This document shows, piece after piece, positions 1-3,820 of a stretch of 9,350 nt of DNA. The translations under genes were made by a program, and so were the position numbers. The notes beneath the pieces are model-generated. The model was not told the origin of the DNA. It searched no databases and saw nothing but the letters and a program-made list of their open reading frames with translations. Numbering within the stretch: the stretch's first letter is position 1; the number at the start of each line of letters is the position of its first letter. Where the stretch lies: NCBI GenBank assembly GCA_937927445.1, contig CALAOB010000082.1, forward strand, positions 1 through 9,350, read 5' to 3'. This DNA comes from an uncultured Oribacterium sp. (GTDB taxonomy: Bacteria; Bacillota; Clostridia; Lachnospirales; Lachnospiraceae).

Positions 1-10
1 CCAAAACAGG

Positions 11-74
11 ATGCCTACTTTTAAAAGTGTCCTTGACAAGGGGTACACTTCATTTGATGCTCAAAAGTAGGCAT
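11..74. repeat. Interrupted palindrome (12-bp arms with nested hairpin)
   Basis: ATGCCTACTTTT (11-22) is exactly complementary to AAAAGTAGGCAT (63-74). The enclosed DNA has a second inverted repeat: AAGTGT (25-30) with ACACTT (45-50), and CCTTG (31-35) with CAAGG (37-41). AAAAGT occurs at 23-28 and again at 63-68. Removing one copy plus the 34 bp between them would leave a perfect 24-bp palindrome, as if a short piece had entered an older hairpin. The inner stretch from about 28 to 52 (TGTCC...TTCA) resembles, from memory, the terminal repeats of IS3/IS150-type insertion sequences. No transposase gene is visible, so it would be a lone end or remnant. The repeat structure is seen directly; its origin is inference. 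Confidence 0.7.
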
Positions 75-94
75 GTCGATAAAATTCACGCATT

Positions 95-132
95 ATCATG
101 CCTACGTTAGACTGGCCTAACGTAGGCATGAT
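95..132. repeat. Perfect 16-bp inverted repeat (strong hairpin)
   Basis: ATCATGCCTACGTTAG (95-110) is exactly complementary to CTAACGTAGGCATGAT (117-132), with a six-base loop, ACTGGC. It lies 28 bp past the stop of the leftward FUSC-like gene, so it may act as that gene's terminator or 3' stabiliser. However, no proper T tract follows on either strand: the minus strand continues AATGCGTGAATTTT and the plus strand GAATATTTTC. It shares the core ATGCCTAC with the repeat at 11-74, giving four copies of the core in 120 bp, two in each direction. It could therefore belong to a dispersed repeat family rather than be a simple terminator. Confidence 0.8.
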
Positions 133-159
133 GAATATTTTCAAGGGAGTTCGTGCCTG

Positions 160-885
160 CTATTGCTTCTTATGACCGAAGTTCTCATGTTCCTGCTCGC
201 GGAACTTCTTATTTTTATGAAGGTAGGACTGGAAGGCCTGCCCGGTATGCGTGAAAACGCTTCGGAAGGAGAGGCCGTTCTCACGGTCACGCTTCGTCGG
301 GAGGACGGTGGTGATGGCGAGCGCAATCAGGACACCGACACCGGTGTCGATGATACGGGCGATGGTGTACGGTACGACGCGTTCCTGACCGACCGTGAAC
401 ATCACGACGAAATAAACGACGGTACCCGGCTGAATCGCGGAGTCCGCGCCGAGGGCCAGATTGCAGAGAAGCACGAGGCAGAGGCCGAGGACCATCCATG
501 CCCAGTCCGGTACACCGAAGAGCGGGTTCGTATAGAGTGTATAAAACGGAATGACCAGAAGACCGCCGACGAAGGTACCGATGAAACGGTTGAAGCCATT
601 ATGGAAGCCCTCTTCAAACTGGCTGCCGACACCATAGACCGCACCGATCAGCGCGAAGCAGGGATTCCGATCCTGGAACAGATACTCATAGATGATGGCC
701 GTCGCCAGCACCACCAGCGCACTGCGCCATACACGATCCGTGATGCGCGGAAAACGGAATCTCTGACGTGATGCGGTTCCCTGGACGTCCTGCGCTTCTT
801 CACGTATGTTATCTACTTCCTGTACGCTCTGCGCATGCTCGCTATTCAGAATCTCTGACATCTCTGGTGTTTTCTGTGCCGCCAT
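160..885 (-). CDS. FUSC/aromatic acid exporter family membrane protein
   Basis: This is a 241-residue integral membrane protein resembling the FUSC / aromatic acid exporter (ArAE, DUF939-like) group, whose members are thought to move aromatic or other organic acids out of the cell. Hydrophobic segments are at about residues 55-70, 76-90, 101-118, 128-146, 152-166 and 177-196. Typical family features are RFIGTFVGG (100-108) and RIIDTGVGVLIAL (177-189), two Arg-containing helix starts with Gly repeats. An unusually long polar N-terminus of about 50 residues, Glu/Gln-rich, precedes the first helix. A Lys/Glu/His-rich tail follows the last. The large cytoplasmic C-terminal domain of longer relatives is absent. 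The start at 885 is preceded by AGGAGG (893-898) at seven bases. The gene is monocistronic with its own promoter at 980-1008. Family placement is fairly secure; the substrate is unknown. Confidence 0.8.
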   Translation of the reverse strand: MAAQKTPEMSEILNSEHAQSVQEVDNIREEAQDVQGTASRQRFRFPRITDRVWRSALVVLATAIIYEYLFQDRNPCFALIGAVYGVGSQFEEGFHNGFNRFIGTFVGGLLVIPFYTLYTNPLFGVPDWAWMVLGLCLVLLCNLALGADSAIQPGTVVYFVVMFTVGQERVVPYTIARIIDTGVGVLIALAITTVLPTKRDRENGLSFRSVFTHTGQAFQSYLHKNKKFREQEHENFGHKKQ

Positions 886-979
886 CAGCCCGCCTCCTTC
901 GCCGGATATTCATGATTATTTTTATGATTTCATCCGCGAAGCGCGGTCTGATATCGTATGGGAATATCGGATCCTTCTA

Positions 980-1008
980 AATATATGTTCTCAGAGAAAG
1001 AGCGTCAA
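980..1008 (-). promoter_or_regulatory. Sigma-A type promoter of the FUSC-like gene
   Basis: On the minus strand TTGACG (1003-1008) and TATATT (980-985) are separated by exactly 17 bases, close to the sigma-70/A consensus. Transcription would begin near 973, giving a leader of about 88 nt that ends in the AGGAGG site before the ATG at 885. The leader contains only a small GC-rich hairpin (CCGCG/CGCGG) around 930-945. Confidence 0.7.
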
Positions 1009-1029
1009 TCGCCGTACCGTTCTAAATTG

Positions 1030-1049
1030 CATACAATGCACATTGTATG
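1030..1049. promoter_or_regulatory. Possible operator: 9-bp inverted repeat
   Basis: CATACAATG (1030-1038) and CATTGTATG (1041-1049) are exact inverted repeats separated by CA. The site lies about 22 bp upstream of the -35 box of the FUSC-like gene, with its centre near -67, a place that suits an activator or a looping repressor. Size and symmetry fit a dimeric MarR-, TetR- or GntR-type regulator, but no regulator gene lies in the window. The structure is seen directly; its role is inferred. Confidence 0.5.
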
Positions 1050-1060
1050 TATTTCTGTTC

Positions 1061-1103
1061 AAAAAAACAGTCAGGGCCCGGCATCGTCGGATGTCGGGCC
1101 CTG
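1061..1103 (-). terminator. Rho-independent terminator of the S-component gene
   Basis: On the minus strand a GC-rich stem (CAGGGCCCG, 1095-1103, with CGGGCCCTG, 1072-1080) is extended inward by a CATC/GATG stem with a four-base loop. It is followed by ACTG and then seven T residues (1061-1067). It lies 51 bp past the stop of the leftward S-component gene and insulates the FUSC-like gene from it. The plus strand lacks a T tract after the stem, so it is one-directional. Confidence 0.9.
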
Positions 1104-1153
1104 TGTGATGAAAAGCATGGAAGTGGAGTTGGCTGAGCTTTTCTTATACTATA

Positions 1154-1735
1154 TTAGTGCGCCAGCTTCATGAAGAAGCCTGCCTTCTGAAGTGCCGGGC
1201 GAAGTGCCGCGTATACAGCCACAGATACGACGAGGGATACGACCGCGTTGATCGTGGTGGCGACGAAGTTGATCTTCAGGGACAGATCCGCAGCCGGCTT
1301 TCCGAGGATGAGAATCTTATACCAGTAGCCGATGATCGGATCTGCAAACATGTTGAAGATCAGACCGCAGGCCGCAGCGATGATGGTCCAGCGAAGGATG
1401 TGCTTTGGATCATCGGTCTTCGTGATGCCGCCGATTCTATGTGCGACGAAGCCGGTGATGAGACCGATGAGCAGCTTACAGAACAGTGTCTTCGGTACGA
1501 GTGGAGCATAGACCGGATCCAGCAGATCACCGATGCTCATGCCGATCGCGCCGGCGATGCCACCGAGCGGACCGCCGATGATGAACGCACCGAGTACCAC
1601 GACGGCATTTCCGAGGTGGATGGATGTCATATCCGCACCGACCGGAATCTTGATCTGCAGGAAGGTGAAGACTGCATAGGAAAGCGCTGCGAACAGAGCG
1701 GCAAGCGCGAGCTGATAGGTTTTCGAGTTATTCAT
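1154..1735 (-). CDS. ECF transporter S component (substrate unknown)
   Basis: This 193-residue membrane protein looks like a substrate-binding S component of an energy-coupling factor (ECF) transporter, the vitamin/micronutrient importer class. Visible support: a small size typical of S components, about six hydrophobic segments (roughly 7-28, 38-56, 57-72, 82-100, 115-135 and 155-178), an Ala-rich first helix with AxxxA spacing (residues 10-21) of the kind that contacts EcfT, and the stretch HLGNAVVVLGAFIIGGPLGG (40-59) followed by GAIGMSIGDLL. This resembles the ECF-ribofla_trS (PF07155-like) group, but the substrate cannot be read from sequence. No EcfA or EcfT gene is adjacent, so it probably uses a shared energising module. 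The start at 1735 has AGGAGG (1743-1748) seven bases upstream. It is transcribed alone, with a promoter at 1784-1812 and a terminator at 1061-1103. Confidence 0.82.
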   Translation of the reverse strand: MNNSKTYQLALAALFAALSYAVFTFLQIKIPVGADMTSIHLGNAVVVLGAFIIGGPLGGIAGAIGMSIGDLLDPVYAPLVPKTLFCKLLIGLITGFVAHRIGGITKTDDPKHILRWTIIAAACGLIFNMFADPIIGYWYKILILGKPAADLSLKINFVATTINAVVSLVVSVAVYAALRPALQKAGFFMKLAH

Positions 1736-1758
1736 AATGTTGCCTCCTCAGGTGTGTT

Positions 1759-1772
1759 CAGGCATCTGCCTG
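1759..1772. promoter_or_regulatory. Possible operator just after the S-component start site
   Basis: CAGGCA and TGCCTG form a 6-bp inverted repeat with a two-base spacer (1759-1772), covering about +5 to +18 of the predicted transcript. A second palindrome, GCCAG-AG-CTGGC (1791-1802), sits inside the spacer between the -35 and -10 boxes. Either could bind a repressor or form a small leader hairpin. No known vitamin riboswitch would fit in the roughly 42-nt leader. Confidence 0.35.
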
Positions 1773-1783
1773 TTCTGCCCTGC

Positions 1784-1812
1784 ATTATAGGCCAGAGCTG
1801 GCACTATCGTAA
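1784..1812 (-). promoter_or_regulatory. Promoter of the S-component gene
   Basis: On the minus strand a perfect TATAAT (1784-1789) lies 17 bases downstream of TTACGA (1807-1812), a weak -35. An AT-rich tract (1821-1837) lies just upstream and could serve as an UP element. The predicted start near 1777 gives a leader of about 42 nt. A palindrome (1791-1802) fills most of the spacer. Confidence 0.65.
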
Positions 1813-1843
1813 CTACCAGATAATTTTTATTTTATATGACCAG

Positions 1844-1873
1844 ATGACAGGATGAGACCACATTTGCTATAGA
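1844..1873 (+). promoter_or_regulatory. Putative promoter reading into the long hairpin
   Basis: ATGACA (1844-1849) and TATAGA (1868-1873) are 18 bases apart. The -10 is preceded by TGC, making it an extended -10. Transcription would start near 1880, about ten bases before the 1891-2128 hairpin, and would run toward metY. It is divergent from the S-component promoter; the two -35 boxes are about 31 bp apart. Confidence 0.5.
1858..1871 (+). repeat. Left copy of near-direct repeat flanking the hairpin
   Basis: CCACATTTGCTATA (1858-1871) recurs at 2129-2141 as CCACATTGCTATA, differing by one T. Both copies contain a TGCTATA extended -10 motif. The pair brackets the long inverted repeat, and the right copy starts immediately after its last paired base. 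They could be a target-site duplication from insertion of the hairpin element, or a duplicated promoter/regulator site. Confidence 0.6.
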
Positions 1874-1890
1874 AAAGACGGTAGCTGTTC

Positions 1891-2128
1891 ATGGGAGGAG
1901 ACGCAGGGGACCGGCAACAGAAGCCATACGGAGCGGCCGTGTAAAATCAAGCCAGGTCCCCTTAGCGGCACTTGGTGTTATCTCTCCCTGGAACCCTCTA
2001 GCAACGCTGAGTTTTCATCAAGAAAACTCAGCGATTGCAGAGGGCCTAGTGCCGCTTGGGGTTCCTGGCTTAGATTTTACCGGCCTCGGAGTACTGTGCT
2101 TCTGTTACCGGTCCCCTGAGCCCCTCAT
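1891..2128 (+). ncRNA. Long imperfect hairpin; candidate structured RNA
   Basis: About 81 Watson-Crick pairs fold this stretch into one rod. Paired blocks, from the base up, are 1904-1914/2108-2118, 1916-1924/2098-2106, 1927-1929/2091-2093, 1935-1939/2081-2085, 1941-1948/2073-2080, 1949-1956/2064-2071, 1958-1961/2058-2061, 1964-1972/2048-2056, 1974-1975/2045-2046, 1994-1999/2039-2044, 2001-2004/2035-2038 and 2005-2016/2022-2033. The apical loop is ATCAA. An 18-base one-sided bubble (1976-1993) interrupts the upper part, and small bulges break the rest, as in a functional RNA. A looser outer stem (1891-1898/2122-2128) closes it. A promoter at 1844-1873 points into it. No T tract follows on either strand, so it is not a plain terminator. 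I do not see SRP RNA, tmRNA, T-box or S-box signatures. The fold is seen directly; that it is transcribed, and the strand, are inferred. It could instead be a palindromic mobile element. Confidence 0.55.
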
Positions 2129-2141
2129 CCACATTGCTATA
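2129..2141 (+). repeat. Right copy of near-direct repeat flanking the hairpin
   Basis: CCACATTGCTATA matches the left copy at 1858-1871 apart from one missing T. It begins directly after the last paired base of the long hairpin, whereas the left copy is 19 bases away from the first paired base. Confidence 0.6.
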
Positions 2142-2143
2142 AA
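2135..2143 (+). promoter_or_regulatory. Possible extended -10 promoter for metY
   Basis: TGCTATAAA is an extended -10 element with no good -35 box, since the hairpin base lies there. It overlaps a small inverted repeat, TTGCT-ATAA-AGCAA (2134-2147), that could be an operator. Initiation near 2150 would give metY a leader of about 220 nt. metY may also be reached from the 1844-1873 promoter through the hairpin. Confidence 0.35.
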
Positions 2144-2149
2144 GCAAAT

Positions 2150-2371
2150 TTATATCTGACTCCAGATATGAAATATTATACAATACCAGATGCGGGTGCT
2201 ATGATTTCACCATCAGCTGAAGGAAAGAACTTAAAGAAACTGATTCACTTAAAGACAGAACATCGGAACGAAAACACCGATGCGGACTGCAGAAGCCGCC
2301 GGAATCATAGAGGAGAGTTCGGGCGACCCGCAGATAGGAACGCGCAGCCGAAGCTGCAGAAGGAGAACATC
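2150..2371 (+). promoter_or_regulatory. Leader region of metY
   Basis: About 220 bases separate the nearest -10 from the metY start. The region holds short hairpins: GGTG/CACC (2194-2211), CATCGG/CCGATG with a ten-base loop (2261-2282), and CAGC-CGAA-GCTG just before the ribosome binding site. CTGCAGAAG occurs twice, the second copy running into the Shine-Dalgarno sequence. I do not recognise the conserved S-box (SAM-I) or T-box elements that often precede methionine genes. The metY frame happens to stay open back to an ATG at 2168, but that stretch has no ribosome binding site and no recognisable protein character. Confidence 0.4.
2361..2365 (+). promoter_or_regulatory. metY ribosome binding site
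   Basis: AGGAG lies six bases before the ATG at 2372. It decides the start: the upstream in-frame ATG at 2168 lacks a comparable site, and the 68 residues it would add do not look like the family N-terminus. Confidence 0.8.
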
Positions 2372-3685
2372 ATGCCGAAGAAGCCATATGTAGACAGAAA
2401 CTACGGATTTGATACCAAGGCCATCCACGTAGGACAGGAGAACCCGGATCCAGCGACCGGCGCGAGAGCGGTTCCGATCTACCAGACCAGCGCATTCGTA
2501 TTTAACGATGCCGATCATGCAGCTGCCCGTTTCGCACTGAAGGATGCAGGAAACATCTATGCGAGACTGACGAACCCGACCGAGGATGTCTTCGAGCAGA
2601 GAGTCGCCGCTCTCGAGGGTGGTGTTGCAGCACTTGGTGTTGCATCCGGTGCAGCCGCGGTTACCTACGCATTTAAGGCCGTTGCGCATGCCGGCGACCA
2701 CATCGTTTCCGCGAAGAACATCTACGGTGGAACCTACAACTACCTCGCCCATACCTTTACAGACTACGGCGTAACCACCAGCTTCGTAGACCCGTACAAC
2801 TACGAGGAGGTCGAGGCAGCCATCCAGCCGAACACGAAGGCCCTTTATGCCGAGACCCTCGGTAACCCGAACGGCGAGGTCCTCGATCTCGATAAGTGGG
2901 TAGAAATCGCACACAAGCACGACCTCCCGCTCATCATCGATAACACCTTCGCAACCCCGGTACAGATCCGTCCGATCGAGCACGGTGCCGACATCGTCGT
3001 TCATTCTGCGACGAAGTTCATCGGCGGTCACGGAACCACCATCGGTGGTGTCATCGTCGATGCCGGCAAGTTCAACTGGAACCAGCCGGAGAAGTGGCCA
3101 TGGCTCGCAACGAAGAACGAGTCCTACCACGGCGTGACCTTCGCTACCGACTGCGCACCGGCCACCATCGCCACCTATCTTCGTGCCATCATCCTTCGTG
3201 ACGAAGGCGCAACCCTCGCACCGCTCAACGCATGGCTGCTCCTGCAGGGTGTCGAGACCCTGGCGCTCCGCGTAGAGCGTCATACCGAGAATGCACTGAA
3301 GGTCGTGGATTACCTGTCGAAGAACCCGCATGTGGCTTACGTTTCGCACCCGGCTGCGTCGAAGGATCCGGTGCAGCAGGCCCTCTACCAGAAGTATTAT
3401 CCGAACGGCGCCGGCTCCATCTTCACCTTCGACATCGACGGGGACGAGCAGAAGGCGAAGGACTTCATCGATAACCTCGAGCTCTTCTCACTGCTCGCGA
3501 ATGTCGCCGACGTGAAGTCTCTCGTCGTACACCCGGCAACGACGACCCACGCAGAGTGCAATGATGCGGAGCTCGCCGACCAGGGCATCAAGCGGAACAC
3601 CATCCGCCTCTCCATCGGCATCGAGAACGTTGAGGACATCATCGCAGACCTCGATCGCGCATTCCACGCTGTATTTGCTGACTGA
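2372..3685 (+). CDS. metY: O-acetylhomoserine sulfhydrylase (aminocarboxypropyltransferase)
   Basis: This 437-residue cytosolic PLP enzyme of the Cys/Met metabolism family should convert O-acetyl-L-homoserine and sulfide (or methanethiol) to homocysteine (or methionine). The N-terminal FDTKAIHVGQ (residues 13-22) is characteristic of MetY. Further family signatures are YARLTNPT (63-70), which carries the active-site Tyr and Arg region; ASGAAA (91-96), which contacts the cofactor phosphate; the LIIDNTFATP loop with Asp190, which pairs with the pyridine nitrogen; and HSATKFIGGHG with the PLP-binding Lys215. The length is normal (about 425-440). An insert around residues 230-265, rich in Trp and Asn, is typical of the MetY branch as opposed to MetB/MetC. 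The start follows the Shine-Dalgarno at 2361. A strong terminator at 3715-3742 ends the unit, so it appears monocistronic. A minor role in O-acetylserine sulfhydrylation is possible, as in relatives. Confidence 0.93.
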   Translation: MPKKPYVDRNYGFDTKAIHVGQENPDPATGARAVPIYQTSAFVFNDADHAAARFALKDAGNIYARLTNPTEDVFEQRVAALEGGVAALGVASGAAAVTYAFKAVAHAGDHIVSAKNIYGGTYNYLAHTFTDYGVTTSFVDPYNYEEVEAAIQPNTKALYAETLGNPNGEVLDLDKWVEIAHKHDLPLIIDNTFATPVQIRPIEHGADIVVHSATKFIGGHGTTIGGVIVDAGKFNWNQPEKWPWLATKNESYHGVTFATDCAPATIATYLRAIILRDEGATLAPLNAWLLLQGVETLALRVERHTENALKVVDYLSKNPHVAYVSHPAASKDPVQQALYQKYYPNGAGSIFTFDIDGDEQKAKDFIDNLELFSLLANVADVKSLVVHPATTTHAECNDAELADQGIKRNTIRLSIGIENVEDIIADLDRAFHAVFAD

Positions 3686-3714
3686 TAAATTTTTATATCA
3701 CAGATCATCTCATG

Positions 3715-3742
3715 AACCGGAAGCCACTGGCTTCCGGTTTTT
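3715..3742 (+). terminator. Rho-independent terminator of metY
   Basis: AACCGGAAGCC (3715-3725) and GGCTTCCGGTT (3729-3739) form an 11-bp perfect stem with a three-base loop, running straight into five T residues (3738-3742). It lies 29 bp past the metY stop and separates metY from addB. Confidence 0.95.
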
Positions 3743-3783
3743 CTGTATTTCAACCAATGTGCTAAAAAATGCCCCTGTCCCTG

Positions 3784-3792
3784 TGCTATCAT
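3784..3792 (+). promoter_or_regulatory. Possible extended -10 promoter of addBA
   Basis: TGCTATCAT (3784-3792) is an extended -10. The position 17 bases upstream holds only an A-rich run and no recognisable -35. Transcription would start near 3799, about 20 bases before the addB ATG. The strong metY terminator just upstream implies that addB needs its own promoter in this short gap. Confidence 0.4.
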
Positions 3793-3820
3793 AGAGCTAT
3801 CAGAAAAAGGCAGGTGTCTT

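Noticed and set aside
11..132. CRISPR array
   Set aside because: The repeated cores are only 8 bp and alternate in orientation, with no regular spacers; they are inverted repeats.
163..771. 202-residue plus-strand open frame opposite the FUSC-like gene
   Set aside because: It is rich in Asp, Glu, Arg and Thr with no hydrophobic core or motif. The antisense frame encodes a coherent six-helix membrane protein with a strong ribosome binding site.
1891..2128. Long hairpin as a Rho-independent terminator or as SRP RNA
   Set aside because: No T tract follows on either strand and the stem is far longer than a terminator needs. The conserved SRP GGAA-loop region with its flanking AGCAG is absent.
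1891..2128. Retron msr-msd hairpin
   Set aside because: A retron requires an adjacent reverse transcriptase; none is encoded anywhere in the window.
2168..2371. Upstream in-frame start adding 68 residues to MetY
   Set aside because: There is no Shine-Dalgarno before 2168, the added sequence has no resemblance to the family, and a good site precedes the ATG at 2372.
2150..2371. S-box (SAM-I) riboswitch or T-box before metY
   Set aside because: I looked for the conserved S-box core and the T-box antiterminator sequence and saw neither, nor a terminator hairpin with a T tract in the leader.
2249..3349. 366-residue open frame on the minus strand opposite metY
   Set aside because: It is antisense to a well-conserved PLP enzyme, is Cys/Val/Gly-rich with no recognisable domain, and has no ribosome binding site or promoter.
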